DNA from: Dryocosmus kuriphilus
Taxonomy: Eukaryota > Arthropoda > Insecta > Hymenoptera > Cynipidae
Length of the DNA stretch: 64,000 nt
Reading direction: 5' to 3'
Assembly (NCBI GenBank): GCA_038277395.1
Contig: CM076189.1
Location: 78,233,421 to 78,297,420, forward strand
Positions 44,075 through 56,420 of the stretch are shown in pieces; position 1 is the stretch's first letter; the number at the start of each line of letters is the position of its first letter. Under the pieces are notes generated by a model that saw only the letters and a program-made list of their open reading frames with translations, searched no databases and was not told where the DNA came from. A program made the position numbers and the translations under genes.

Positions 44075-44425
44075 TCAAAAGCTCAGATGTTATGTTTATA
44101 TTATTATATTGTTGATTGTTATATCGATGAATATAGATATCCTGTTTTTTCATCAGGATTCCGGAGAAATCGCAAAAACGAATTTTTGATAAAAAAATAC
44201 ATATGTAATATTAATGATAAATGGCAGGTGATATGTTTTTATTTTAGGATTTGGGGAAAATCACTCTAAATAATTAATTTTGGATCAAAAGCTCGGATGT
44301 TATATGATAAGAAAAACAGATGGCACGTTTTCACGTCAGGATGTCTGAAAAATTGTTGTAAAAAATTAATTCTTGATGAAGAATGCAGATGTCGTGCTTC
44401 AACAGGATTTTGCGAAAAGCGATGT
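44075..44425. repeat. Degenerate tandem repeat, unit about 80-100 bp
   Basis: Words AAAAGCTC.GATGTTAT, TCA.CAGGAT, GAAAA.TCG and AATTAATT.TTGAT recur three to four times in order. No open frame is preserved across units. Confidence 0.5.
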
Positions 44426-44477
44426 AAGTATGCTAATGAAGTCCTAATTACGTCCAAACCAATGACAATTTTCAATT

Positions 44478-45340
44478 ATGGTGTGCATAGATAAATCCGT
44501 TCTTCTATTAATAATCGAACGATACAAAATATTTAACCAAGATAACATAAGGTATATGTTATGTCATGACAAGTTTCTTGACATACGATCCCATTTTATT
44601 GAGCAACGTACATTCCAAACTGTATTTCGAAAGCTCGTGTACTTGACAAGAGTATTATTTACAAACTATCGTTGGTATAATGTATTCTACGTGCCCCTTT
44701 TATTAGAAAATGGGAACCTTGCTAATATATTTGCTTTGGATTGTGTTGGTTTTTGTACGCTGAATTTTGACAGGTTTCCTCAAAGGATAGAAATGCGTGC
44801 GTAGTTTTTAAATTATATATTTCAGCATACTGCAATTACAGAGCAGGATATGAGTTTGAATTACAAATGGCGCTGCACGCAAGCTCGCAAGGTAAAAAAA
44901 TATTACTAAAGATAAACTGTACTTTATTTCTTAAATTACCCGCTGGACGAAGAAGTGCAAGTGCCTAATGAAGAAGATAAATCCATAAGTTATTGCCCAC
45001 ATATTTCGTATAATCCATAGTGCGCCCCGTCGTGTCACCAGGTTTAGGGTTGTATTTAGGTGGAAAAGAGCGAAAATAGCCTGATCCGGTAAGAACAGAA
45101 GTTATTAATTATTTAAAGATTTTTTAATATCGTTAACTTAGAACTACTAAATTTACTAGATTGCGAATTTACTAATATTCTGATAAATTTTTAAAAGATG
45201 TTATTTTATTATATTACGCATTGACGTTCGAATTTTGAGTTCTAATAATAGATTTCAAAAACTGAAATCTGCTTTGAATTGTTCGGACAATGAAGTTTAT
45301 GAGGAATAAGGAAAAATCTGCCTCAAGACCGATTTGGACT
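44478..45340. other. No gene recognised
   Basis: An open frame of 108 codons (44478-44804, plus) has no motif, no codon bias that I can see and no neighbours, and is not called. The rest is AT-rich single-copy DNA. Confidence 0.3.
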
Positions 45341-45346
45341 AAAGAC

Positions 45347-45477
45347 GCCACATATAGTACAAAAGTGGTGCGTTAACCAGTTACGCTAACGCGGCTGGTG
45401 CCTAAGCCCGAATTGGTAATTGGTTAACGCACCACTCATATATAGTGGCATTCCCGGTTCAAGTCCGGGTTGAGGTA
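45347..45477 (+). repeat. Hairpin with tRNA-like T arm
   Basis: GTGGTGCGTTAACC (45365-45378) and GGTTAACGCACCAC (45422-45435) are perfect 14-bp inverted copies; the outer GCCAC...ATATA and TATATAGTGGC extend them. The right half continues with CCCGGTTCAAGTCCGGG, a perfect tRNA T arm with B box, and a TTGAGGTA end. It could be a tRNA pseudogene whose D-arm region was copied in inverse, or the head of a SINE. Confidence 0.5.
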
Positions 45478-45959
45478 AATTTTTTCTAGTTCTTGGAAAA
45501 TTTATTTTTTCGAAAAAATGGTAAAACTTTCGATTTTTCCGAATTTATAAGTCAATAATAAATGTACGATCGACTAAATTTTATATGTTTTTCTGAATAA
45601 CAACAATCTTCTATTAGTACAAGTTTGTACCGGTCCTTCCATGTTAAAATAAACACTATGTTTCGAGTTGGCCTTCAGTTTATATCTTTGCTATGTATTT
45701 GCAGGGTTGCTAAAATATCTGAAAATTTAAATTCCCTGACATTGTTCGACAATTCCGTGATCAATTTCTAATTTTCCCTAACCGCTCTAAATATTTTTTT
45801 TTCTGGTATAAACAATCGCATAAAATAAACCTTAAGCTTAGGATATCAATACTGTTAGAATAAAAAACTGTTTGTTTCTAAATTTTTCTTAAAAGCTTTC
45901 AGTGATTTCGTTTTGCTCATTCACTTAAACTGTGACTAAATTAATAAGAACCCCATAAA

Positions 45960-46960
45960 AAATAAAATATTTTTGGTTGGAAAAAAAAATCTTTTTGCAG
46001 CTCAAAAGTATCTTCTTCCGGTTTTGATTGAGAAATCATCTCTTTCGTTTCAAAATGTAATGATTTAACTGAAAATTCGTGACCTTTGTCTAAAAAATAA
46101 ATTATTTCATTTTTGGTTAAAAAGTAATATCTTTCTTAAAAAGTCAACCCTTTGGTTAAAAGTTAAACCATTTTTGATTAAAAATCTACTCCTATTTTGC
46201 TAAAATTCCATTTTTTGGGGTTAACAATTCCCTTATTTCTAGTTGCAAAATAATATTTGGTTAAAAAGTCCGCTATTACATGTTTGGTTTAAAAGTTCAT
46301 CTATTTGGTTTAAAATATAATATTTTTAATTGAAAACTTGAATCTTCTTTCCAAAATTATCAATTTTGTTAAACGTCCATTTTTAGCTGAAAATTAAAAT
46401 TCTTTTGTTGAAAATTCATGTTTTCTAGTGTAAATTCAGTTGTTTTATTGTAAATTCCTCCTTTTTTTATTCGAGGATTTTGTTAGTGGTTTACATTTTT
46501 GGTTTAAAATTAAACTCTTTGGCTGAAAATAAATATGTTTGTGAAGTTTCATCTTACTTGTGTGAAAATTCAAATATCTTCTCAAGAATTGGTCATTTTC
46601 TGTCAAAGATTCAATTATTCCATTGTAAAATAATCTTTTGTTGTCGAAATTATAACTAATTTTAATCAAAACTTCATTTTTTTGTTCCAAATTACATCTT
46701 TCTTGATAAAAAGTTTTCATATTTTTAATGAAAGTTGAATTTTTTTTCTTTCGAAGATTAAACCGTTTATCGTAGAGAATTCATCTTTTTGATTGAAAAT
46801 ATTTAATTTTTTAAAAATAACTCGATTATGTTAAAAATTCTTCTTTGGTTGAAAAATCATATTTTATAGTTGAAAGTTTTACTATGTCTTTGGAAATTTA
46901 AGGCTTTTTAAACGAATCATTTTTGGCTTAAAAATTATGCTTTTTGTTGAAAAAAAATAA
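45960..46960. repeat. Degenerate TTTGGTTGAAAATTCATC-type repeat
   Basis: Dozens of imperfect copies of a 14-30-bp word built from TTTTGGTTGAAAA, AATTCATCTTTT and TTAAAAAGTC over about 1 kb. No coding potential. Repeats of this sort are very common in some wasp genomes (recalled). Confidence 0.7.
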
Positions 46961-47069
46961 GTGGAGGTAAATAAATAAATAAATGGAGAATTTTTCACAA
47001 GCTGAATAATTTAGCTCGTTGAGCTTTATGTCACGAGCAGCAGATCAAAACCATTAATATAAAAAATAA

Positions 47070-47221
47070 TTAACTAACGCTGATCAACGAACCTGAAGGC
47101 CGAACATTATTTTCTGGAATTATTTTGCGATCTTGGAATATTCCAAGGATTTTACCACATCTATCTTTAATTGTATCGCCATTAATTGGAAATGGTGGAG
47201 GAGGCGGTGGGCCAGTTTGCT
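47070..47221 (-). CDS. Module-exon gene, last exon G
   Basis: Opens after TTTTCCTTGCAG and ends in TAA. It encodes 49 residues: QTGPPPPPPFPINGDTIKD, then RCGKILGIFQDRKIIPENN and a Ser-rich end. The start phase (two bases completing a codon) is the same as in all other exons of the gene. A proline run precedes the module-like part. It is the most 3' exon seen. No AATAAA was identified just downstream. Confidence 0.6.
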
Positions 47222-47399
47222 CTGCAAGGAAAATATACTTTGCTAATTATTTTAAAGAAAAAAATATTCATTAACTTACAACTTGTAAATTGTGTTAAAT
47301 TTTGAAGATGCTATTCACTGTCCCTGAAACTACATTTTGCATTTTTTTTCGGTACAAGTAATGATTTATTGGTTGGAAAAATTATACCACCTCAATACG

Positions 47400-47720
47400 T
47401 CGAATATTTTGGTATTCAAGCAATTGATAGAAATTCAATCAATTACTAGGAATTGAAGGAATTTCAAGGAATTTGAGGATTTCTAGTAGTTACAAAAACG
47501 ATAAACAATTAAAGGAAATTCGAGGTATTTTAAGGAATTCACCGAATTTCGTGGAACTTCAAGCAATTCGAGGAATATCAAGAGATTAAAGGAATTCCAA
47601 GTAATTAAAAAAAATCCAAGAAATATTAAGGACTTCAATGAATTTCAAGAAAAAATAAAATTGAGGAACCTTAAGGAATTCGTGGAGTTTTAGGGAAATT
47701 GACGAACTCTTAACTAGTTA
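47400..47720. repeat. Degenerate GGAATTTCAAGGAATT repeat inside an intron
   Basis: About 25 imperfect 10-12-bp words of GGAATT.AAGG type between exons G and F of the module-exon gene. A related GAATTC/TTTGAAT run occurs at 63740-63800 in the intron between exons A and B. Confidence 0.6.
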
Positions 47721-47754
47721 TTTTAGATTGTATTTTAAGAATTTTAGTATTTAC

Positions 47755-47841
47755 CTGGTGCAAGAATAACATTAGAATCTGGCTTTATAATATAATGACG
47801 CCCTTGTAAATCGACTACCACTCTGTTAATATCTTGTTGCT
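47755..47841 (-). CDS. Module-exon gene, exon F
   Basis: 87 bp between a TTTTTTTCAG acceptor and a G|GTAAAT donor; both introns are phase 1. Encodes QQDINRVVVDLQGRHYIIKP and DSNVILAP. The D.QG.HY(F/I)(V/I) core links it to exon D, and R.IRYIRPDN in exon B is similar. Joined to exon G it restores a Glu codon across the intron. Confidence 0.65.
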
Positions 47842-48135
47842 CTGAAAAAAAGAAATATAGGGGCTTTTTATTATCGAATTGTTTATGAAACCAAATTGAA
47901 CTTTCGTACCAGATACTAAAACTTCAAGTCGTTCTTAAAATGGAATTATGCAACTCAAATAAAGAAGTTAACCAACAATATCGCTTAATATGAAGTTCAA
48001 AACGTTGTTTTTGATATGTATTAGTTTTTGTTTCAGATTGAAGATATATGTCGTAACTGAAAGAAAGGCAAGAGTTTTAGGCAGAAATATTTCCTGTTTT
48101 GTTTTAGGTTGTATTTTAGTTAACTTTCCACTTAC

Positions 48136-48222
48136 CGATAGGAATCGATAATTTATTATCACAAAGACGTACACAAACAAAAGATCGTCCAGGAGCGCGG
48201 TATAACATATAATAAGGTAAAT
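48136..48222 (-). CDS. Module-exon gene, exon E
   Basis: 87 bp between TTTTTTTTACAG and G|GTAAG. Encodes LPYYMLYRAPGRSFVCVRLC then DNKLSIPI. Same length and phases as exon F but a more divergent module with two Cys. A different open frame covering this exon and its intron exists on the same strand but ignores the splice sites. Confidence 0.6.
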
Positions 48223-48967
48223 CTGTAAAAAAAATGTATGATTTTTTAATAGCGAATATCTTCAACAAACATAATGTTACTTTAGTACATTAATAAAAAT
48301 ATCATTGATTTTTAAAACATATTTTTGCTTCCAATTTTTTGTAATTTCATTTACGGCAAAGTATAGTTTCATTGGATATCTTGTGGCCTAATAAAGAGAC
48401 CAACAAATGTTTACCAAGTTTGAATCTAAATTTATTTTATAATAAATTTTGAGAAATAGCTGACAGCGAATAATTTTATAAGAACCTATAGAGACACTTT
48501 TTTTTTAAACACATAATTAGGCTTCAAGGTGCAAGTGCAATGATAGTAACATATGTTTCAACAGTTTCAAAATGAAATAAAACTTGAATGGAATATATAT
48601 AAATATATAAGTTTCTACAAGTAATTGAAAATATAATGTTAATGTTATCACAAAAAAAGAAATAAAAGGATGTGAAGTGAACTCTTGGAACATACGTTAG
48701 CATGTTATAGAGAACTAACGTTAAATTCTTAGAGCATATTTGTTGTCATAGAATGACTTTTATTCGAGCAGATGTCGCGAAAGGTTTCCGTTACTAAATA
48801 ATAGAAAAAAAACTCTTTTATAATTGTTTACAACACGATTATATAGTTCTTATCTAAGAATCTCACTTTAATTATTCCGATCAATTCTAGCCGATGATTT
48901 CGTTTGACCATCTCCAAATTAGGAATATACTGTATCAACCCAACTGACTAATTAAATCTTAAAAAAT

Positions 48968-49175
48968 GTTTTACGTGTTCTACAAGATGGACATTATTAT
49001 CAATATGAAATTAAATAAAATTTTCTGTGAAGAAAGGAAGAATGCCCTTCAACGCTGGAATCCGAAACAAGAACCTTCCTTTTGCCGGATAAATGTTGAA
49101 AGGCGTTCTTTTCACCGCAAATTTTATTTCCTTTCTTATTGTAAATAATATCCATCTTGTTGTAGAGACGTAAAC
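48968..49175. repeat. Long hairpin in the intron between exons E and D
   Basis: Arms of about 95 bp (48968-49064 and 49087-49175), loop about 22. Paired words: TTTACGT, CTACAAGATGG/CCATCTTGTTGTAG, AAATAAAATTT, GAAGAATGCCCTTCAAC/GTTGAAAGGCGTTCTT. The transcript of the gene would fold here. Either a small foldback element or a hairpin-RNA precursor. Confidence 0.6.
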
Positions 49176-49315
49176 TATGCTCTAAGATCGAATTGTTCAG
49201 TTGCATAGCCTTAATATTTGGAATCCCCATAAAATAATCTAAGTTCCTTAAAGATATTCGTTAACTTAGAGCTAATACATTGTACTAATTGCATTTTTAT
49301 TATATTTTTAAATAC

Positions 49316-49393
49316 CGTAATGTACAACTACACCATCTTCGTTTAAAACAAAGTAATGTCCTTGGCCATCGCGTAACACTCCAAGCGGGGTTC
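49316..49393 (-). CDS. Module-exon gene, exon D
   Basis: 78 bp between TTTCTTCTTACAG and G|GTATTT. Encodes TPLGVLRDGQGHYFVLNEDG then VVVHY. The clearest copy of the module: hydrophobic pair, D.QG, HYFV, acidic turn, Val-rich strand. Phase 1 on both sides, 26 codons. Confidence 0.7.
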
Positions 49394-49579
49394 CTGTAAG
49401 AAGAAATTTTAGTGATATTTCATTAAATAATTTTTCTATCGAATTGATTAATTTTTTTATAACTAAGATACATTCATTATATTTTTTCACCTATATACGC
49501 GAATATTTCTAGAAAGTGTTTTTGATAATTTTAAACTTTCTCTAGCGATTGTATGTATTTTAGCTCATTTTATAACTAC

Positions 49580-49669
49580 CGCGAACATATCCTTCTATGC
49601 GATGTTCTGAGTTTACAATATACACCTTATCGTCGCTTATACGATCGTAGAGCCTTTCAGGAATTGCAA
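49580..49669 (-). CDS. Module-exon gene, exon C
   Basis: 90 bp between TTTCTTCTTACAG and G|GTAGTT. Encodes AIPERLYDRISDDKVYIVNS then EHRIEGYVR. Its acceptor region (about 15 bp) is nearly identical to those of exons A, B and D, showing that the intron ends were duplicated with the exon. Confidence 0.65.
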
Positions 49670-50639
49670 CTGTAAGAAGAAATATAGGGACCTATATTGA
49701 TTTTCTCTTCATTTTTTATTATTTTCTTTTGATTATTTATACATTAGTGGATAGCATTTGATGGGGAATGCTTTAGGCCTTCGGAAAAATATTTACAACG
49801 TCTGGATTAAAACTTGTTTATAAGAAATAATAAGAAATAATTGAAAGCATAAAACATTTTTTAGTATACACGTAGAAGGACGCTTTGGATAGTACGTGCA
49901 GACTCAGGTAGGGGGCATCACCATTACGTGTCGAGATTATTTTCAGTTATTAGTATCCCTTCTGCTCGGTGGGTCCCCGTCACCACTACGCAGCGCGTCC
50001 TCAGGTTGCGGATAGAGGAACGATCCCTGAGGTTGAACAGCTTCTGAGGTTAACTGCTAGTACAAGAATAAGCAGTCGCGGAGAGCCGATAGGAACCAGT
50101 CGTGGGTGTTGTGAGCCCACATTGGTAAAAAATAGGTACACGACAGCCATGGTTTGGGGGGATTCACCCTTTCGCGTCCATATACAATAGGTGGGTTCTA
50201 CCAAGCCGAGGTGCAGCGTGTACCCACCTAGAGACACTACCCGAACCAAAACTAAAAAATCATGTAAGGGGAAAATCCTGCTGCCCCATTGGACACCACA
50301 GCGAAGACACTGCCCGCAAGGGATGTGTGGAATGATTCGCCTGTAGGGTCAACGTGATATTAATGCCAGTGTGGCGCACTGCCTTGCAGGGGGACGTTAG
50401 GATACGAGGCAGAAACCGTAATGTGTCTGACGACAAGTTGACATGGTCCTTGTCAAAGTCGGAAAGCTCCCATACTTAGACCTAGGGAGGTATGGTGGTT
50501 ATCACTCCTGGGACGGCGGACGCACCTGCGATTGGAACCGGATCCCTAACTTGCGGACATTCTTAAAATTATCATGGTTTACTTCCAAAAATGAACAACT
50601 ACAATAAAATATCTTAAGGCGGGATGTCTGAACGCGCAT

Positions 50640-51251
50640 AGTCTGAGTACTGGCGGATATAGCAAACTCATTGAGATAGCAAAGAGATACGATATCGAAA
50701 TAATAGCACTTAAAGAAACGTGCTGGCCTGGCAAGCATGCATCAATCACCAAGTATAACCAGACTTCTCACTATGGGGGAGCTAAATGGCGCAAACTGGG
50801 GAACGGTTTTCCTATTAATAAACGAATTTCGCAAGCGGTTGTCGATTTGAAATTTATTAACGACCGGCATTCATATATTCTACTAAAGGGTAATTTCTGC
50901 CAGCAGGTGCTAATTAACGTGTACTGCCCTACCGAGGAGATAGACGCAGATACTAAAAATCTTTTTTACAAAACAATCGAACAAGTTTTTGATAAGGTCT
51001 CGAAGTTTGACGCAAAAATATTATTGGGAGACTTTATCGCAAAAATGGGAGAAGAACCGATGGATAGGCCTAAAATAATTTCAGAAAGCTTGCATGACGT
51101 CAGTAATGATAATGGGTCTAGAGTAATAAACTTTGCAGCTTCAAAGCAACTGGGTATCAAAAGCACATATTTCAAGCATAAAGATATACATAAGGCCACC
51201 TGGACATCACCAGATGGCATCACTTACAATCAGATTTATCACGTTTTTTAA
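50640..51251 (+). pseudogene. RTE-like LINE endonuclease
   Basis: Pieces in two frames: CLNAHSLSTGGYSKLIEIAK and IIALKETCW (catalytic Glu), then VLINVYCPTEE, KILLGDFIAKMGEE, TWTSPDGITYNQIYHV. The conserved Asn of GDFNAK has become Ile and the Asp of NQIDH has become Tyr, so the nuclease is dead even where the frame is open. Confidence 0.75.
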
Positions 51252-51764
51252 TTGCGAAAAAAACCTCACACAAACATTCTCGATGTAAGATCGCACAGGG
51301 GAGCGGACTTAAATTCAGACCACCTTCTCGTGATAGTGAAATTAGGATCTAGACTAGCGTTAAATAAGAAGACCAGTCATGCAGATACAGCAGTACGTTT
51401 CAATAGAGATAAGTTTAAAATGTCAACAGAAATATTGAATTATCAAGTAAAGATTTCTAATAGTTTCGATGCGCTTCAAAAACATGGAGACGATAGCAAT
51501 AATTGTGAGGATGACCCGGAAAAAAAGCGGTTTAAAAAGCGAACTACGGCCAAAGAAATTAGTTTAAAAAATAAGTGCGGTCAAAAACATAAGAAGTATC
51601 TCGAGATTAGTAAAGTACAAATATATTTTAAAGGTCCAAGAAAAGGGAGTGGGAAAAGAATAAAATGCTAGGAATAAACACGCATAATAAGCAAAATAAC
51701 CCCCGTCAAATGTACAGGGGATCAATTTTATAAGGAAAGGCTTCCAAAGTAGAACGGGGAAGTA

Positions 51765-53040
51765 ATGAAGGACGAAAATGTCAATCTAGTAGCTGATGAA
51801 ACAGAAAGAATAAATTTATGGAAAAACTATTTTGATAAACTAGTGAATGTACGCGAAGCGCCCGTGGAATTTAATCTCGGTGAAATCCACACTGCTGATC
51901 TACTAATTTATGAGCCTACTGATAGAGAAATAGAAATGGCCATAAAGAAGTTGAGAAATGACAAAGGCGCGAGCATTGACGACATACGGTCAGAACTGAT
52001 AAAAAATGGGGGCTCTCGCCTCAAAAGCCAAATTCGTAAATTAATACGCGCAATCTGGAGAACAGAACGCATATCGGAGGAACGGAATGCCTCTACTATT
52101 ATACCCAGTTTTAAAAAAGGTGATAACACGAACCAGTGTGGATTCCGCCGAAACGGGTCTAGAAGCGATCAAATGTTTACAATTAGAAACTGTTAGAAAA
52201 GCAATGGAAATTTGATGAAACAATATATCAGCTTTTTATCGACTTCAAAAAAGCTTACGACTCTATTAAGCGCGCACTGATTTACTGGATTCTGGAGTTT
52301 TTGGGTGTACCAAGGAAATTGGTTAGACTTATGGAAGTTTGCTTAAGCGGTATTAGGGATAGAATAAGCGTAAATGGAAGTGTATCTGAAGAGTTTTTGA
52401 TCCGCGATGGTCCGAAACAGGGCGATGCGCTTTCGCGCATCCTTTTCAACTTAGTTTTGGAATACGTGGTCAGAGAAGTACAAACGAATCCGTCCGGTAC
52501 TCCTATCAATAGGATAATACAAATTCTGGGATATGCGGATGATCTCGACTTACACGGGTTGATGAAGAAACGGTAGCTACAAATGCGGAAATCTTGATCA
52601 CAAATCCCAAGGGCACAAGTTTAGATGTTAGCGAATCAAAGACAAAGTATTTGATCGTCGACTTATCAGAAGATAACAATGAAGAGGGTGATCTAATGCC
52701 CGGAAATATGAAACGTGAAAGAGTTAATGATTTTAAATTCCTCGGGACTATTATAACTAGCGACAATAACATTAAAGCGGACATCAACAGGCGGCTGCAC
52801 GCTGGCAATGGGTGCTACTATGCAACAAATACATTACAAAAATCGCGAGCGTTATCCAGAAACATCAAGGTAAGAATTTACAAAACGATAATAATGCCGG
52901 TCGTCATGTACGTGTGCGAAATTTATTTTATTCGAAAATAAGAAACTTCGAGAAATTTATTGTCCCAAAAGGGACGAAGAGATTGTTGAATGGAGAAAAC
53001 TGCATAATGCTGAGCTGAATGCACTCTACGAGTCAGTAAA
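51765..53040 (+). pseudogene. RTE-like LINE reverse transcriptase
   Basis: REIEMAIKKLRNDKG, RISEERNASTIIPSFKKGD, QCGFRRNGSRSDQ, FIDFKKAYDSIKR (first Asp, out of the listed frames), KQGDALSRILFNLVLEYVV, IQILGYADDLDL (catalytic YADD), FKFLGTIITSDN. At least four frameshifts. A segment between FKKGD and QCGFR is shortened by about 30 residues compared with the other copy. Confidence 0.75.
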
Positions 53041-53670
53041 TATTAATAGATTAATGAAAGCGCGCAAATTTAGCTGGGCGGGACATGTTGCAAGAATGTC
53101 AACGAAAGAACAGTGGCGCCAGTTTCGAGAGGGAAACCGATTAGTAAGAGGCCTCTAGGCAGACCGAGAAGCAGATGGAAGAAAAACGTAAGGGACGATC
53201 TAAAAGAGCTAGGACATGATTATTGAAACTGGATGGAAGATGCACAGGATAGAGCTGCGTGGCGCTTATGGATAGCTGAGGCAATAAGCTTATGAGTTCG
53301 CAAAGCTACACCATAATAATAATAATGATAATAATAATTATTATTATTGTTATTTTTATACTGCGTGGCTGCCTATGTCAAAAAAAAAAAAAGTATCTCT
53401 TGGAGAAAACACACGCCAAGTTTCAGCCAGACCCGTCTATTACTCTGCGCTTGACGTTCGTTTAAATTAGCCAAGTCGACTGATTTCGAAAGAATGGATA
53501 AGAGTATTTCGTGTGTTGATCAGACGTTATTTGATTAATATTATATCAGTAAGCCGTTTACCTTTCGGGGCAAGCGTAAACTCTCTCGATTATAGCCTCG
53601 CTACATTACCAGGGATTAGGAAATTTGTATGATTGTGGAAGAGAAGGAGTGCGTATATATATATATATAT

Positions 53671-54823
53671 TGTGACAGGGGGTTTGAACCCTGCACAAAA
53701 TAGGCGCTTTAATGCATTTAATTCAATTATTTTGAGCGAAATACAGTCAAGAAGCTACTCATACACAATATTTTCCATGATAATTCCGTAAGGAATGAAG
53801 TAAACATTATTTGACTTACGTAGGAGAGGTTAGATACTCACTTAGAGTCGGTTATCGGCGGATGCATGAGTTAAACCTTATTTCGCTTAAATGGCTATTC
53901 TAAGCCGACTTTTTCTATTTATTTTCATATTAACCAACGTATTCAGAAGGGGCGCGGGAAACATCGCCGTCATAAACTGCGAATATTCACTTTGACAGCT
54001 CAGTGGGAAGTGGGGTCCCATTCGAGGAAGATGGTTGCACTCCGTGGGATAACCTTGACGCATATAATTTGGATGCGAGTCCCTTATTATTCAGGAATAT
54101 CAAGGTTGACCGGATCACGAGGACAGGCGCAACCATCATGGCCGCCGAGCAGAAGTGATAGGTTGTGGTCAACTGGCCGAGTCCACTGGCCTAGAGACTC
54201 GACGGCTTACCGCCCTCTGCGTACAATTTTAGCACTCCGCGAGTCGGTCATGCGCACAAACAACCTCGAATGCGTCGCCGTCGCACCACGCTTCGGAGGT
54301 ACGTGCCTAACTAAAATGGCAGCAGTAGAGCCGCCCTTCGAGACTGGTGGTAGTAAACTGACTGTGAAAACGAACGGGTTGGTCGAGGACGACTCCGTCA
54401 CGATTAAGGTAGTTAAAATATTATCAAAGGAAAATGTTTGGACGCGGATCCATCAGAGGTAGGCGCCGAATTCCAGGGGGGATCCAACTCTTTTGAACGT
54501 CTGTTTTCGCGCGTTTTCTATTGGAAATTATTGTTTTAAGAAGTATGAGATTTAATGCTACGGGAATTGTCAGACAGCTGAGTCCATATTAGTCTTGTGA
54601 GAGTTAATGATTGGGGGACGGGATGATCCCCAAATGTATACTGATGTTAGTAATGGAACAATAAAAATGAAATCATTGACGTTAATCATTTTTTGTGTGT
54701 TTGTGGTCAGTGATTTCGCACTTCATCAGCTTTGCTCCTTAACTACTCCCCTCCACCGAACTGGGTTAGTTTGGGAAACTAGTGGTGTAAAAATTTAATT
54801 CATTTTGGTTGTTTGAAAGGACA
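53671..54823 (+). mobile_element. Possible solo LTR with adjacent primer-binding-like site
   Basis: It begins TGTGACAGGGGGTTTGAACC right after a (TA)9 microsatellite and could end ...GGACA, eight bases before TGGCGCCCTTCAGGC, which resembles the tRNA primer sites of gypsy/BEL elements. The body is GC-rich (53990-54480), unlike the surroundings, and has AATAAAA at 54659. No second LTR or pol gene was seen, so this is tentative. Confidence 0.35.
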
Positions 54824-54879
54824 AATTAACTGGCGCCCTTCAGGCAAATAAGTGAGTTTAGAGATAAAATTGAAAGTAG

Positions 54880-56420
54880 TGGATGTTAAAAGTAATAGAA
54901 GTCAATATCAAAAAGGCCATTATAATATATATATTTAATTATTTCTATTAAAATATACCAATTTCTGGTGAAAAAATTACCCTATTGAAAAATTTGATGA
55001 AACAAATAAGGAAGTAAACGATGAAAGAAAGAAATGAATATATTTAAAGGCAGATAAATGAGGAAATAGATGCATAAATAAATATGATAATAAAGAAATA
55101 AGGAGAAAAATAGTGAAAGAATTAAAGTGATAATTTAAGAAATAAAAAAAATAAGGAAACAAAAAATGAATTGCTTGATCATGTAAGTTTTCTTTCAAAA
55201 TTTAATCGTTTTTCTTAAAAGTATACATTTTAACAAAAATAATTGCAAATGCTATAAATATATTCACCGAAAATTAATTATTTCCATTTAAATTGACCGA
55301 TTTCTGGCGAAAAACGTAACCGCGTTGAGAAAACTGACGCCAAAAATGACGCTAAAAGCGACATGAAAAGAAGGAATAAACAAAAGATTTAAGGGAATAA
55401 ACAAGAAAATAAAGAAAGAAAGGAGGGAAGAGTGAAATAAGTCAATAAGGAAGCAAGAAGAGAAAGAAATATGAAACAAATAAGGAAATAAATAAAAGAT
55501 AAATAAAAAACTAAGTAAATATATATAAAGACGGAAAGTAATCAAGAAAAAGGTAAGAAAATAAATAAGTATTCACCGAATCTAATTATCTCTTAAATTT
55601 CACCAATTTTAAAATTCGGGAATTTAAGAATTTGGCAGAAATGGCTAATTCGTTAATTTTATTATGTAATCCGTAAATCTAATAATTCGACAATTTTAAA
55701 TTTCGGGAATTAAAAAAATTTATGGGGAATGATAATTCATTAATTTTATAATTCGTTAATTGTATAGCTCGTGAATTTAATAATTCGGCAAATTTTTGTT
55801 TCGCATATTTTTAAATTTATTATTTGTATAATTTGAGATTTTTACTTTTCGATAATTAGAAGCTTGTTGTTTTAAGTTTCGTAAATATTATAATTACCTA
55901 ATTTCCATTTTCTACAATTTCCAGTTTCTTTGATTCTATATTCGATATTCATTTTTTGGTTACTTTCCATTAGCCCTTACATAATATTAACTATTGATTA
56001 TTAAATAATTAAACATATATTCTCAGGAATTTTTATTTCAGATACCTTAAATTATATTCTGGGAATTATGAGTTTGGAGGAAATGGCTATTTCCTTAGTT
56101 TTATAATTCGTTAATTTTATTATATAATTCAACGTAATAATACTAAATGATTGTTGAAAACGTATGAAACTATTTAGCAAAGATGTAAAGGAGCAAAATG
56201 GGAAATAAATTAATAAGAAGATAAGAAGCTAAATAATTTGTAAGTGAAGAAATAAAAAGCTAATAAAGATATAGGTATATTCAACAATTCTGAAGTTATA
56301 TATATATCAAATCATATAAAGTAAGGAATTTAACCAGGTTTCGAAATAAAAAACATATTTTAAAGAGTTTTATTAAAAATAATTTTTTTCAAATTTATAG
56401 TTTAACGTTTCTTTATTATT
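54880..56420. repeat. AT-rich DNA, minus-orientation satellite from about 55590
   Basis: 54970-55560 holds two related stretches of GAAATAAGGAA/AAATAAATAA words (about 340 bp apart). 55590-56150 has satellite words in complement (TTCGTTAATTTTATAATTCG, TTTCGATAATTAGAAGCTTG). 56421-56438 is the left target duplication of LINE-H copy 2. No exon of the module-exon gene was recognised here. Confidence 0.6.

Larger units (their letters stand above)
49880..53395 (+). mobile_element. RTE-like LINE, near full length
   Basis: A GC-richer 5' leader of about 750 bp, an APE endonuclease, an RT with YADD and a 3' end with AAGCTACACCAT, an ATA/ATT microsatellite, GCGTGGCTGCCTATG and an A run. Inserted in the large intron of the module-exon gene, in the antisense direction. 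The start is approximate. The truncated copy at 24973-26500 shares the RT and tail. Confidence 0.75.

Noticed and set aside
47968..48180. Minus-strand 70-codon frame overlapping exon E
   Set aside because: It reads through the donor into the intron in another frame. The spliced exon with phase-1 borders explains the region better.
48966..49230. Open frames on both strands sharing a KMDII peptide
   Set aside because: They are the two arms of the 208-nt hairpin read on opposite strands.
54990..55545. Hydrophobic Phe/Leu/Tyr-rich small frames that look like membrane proteins
   Set aside because: They are translations of AAATAAGGAA-type low-complexity DNA and lack start context or conservation.
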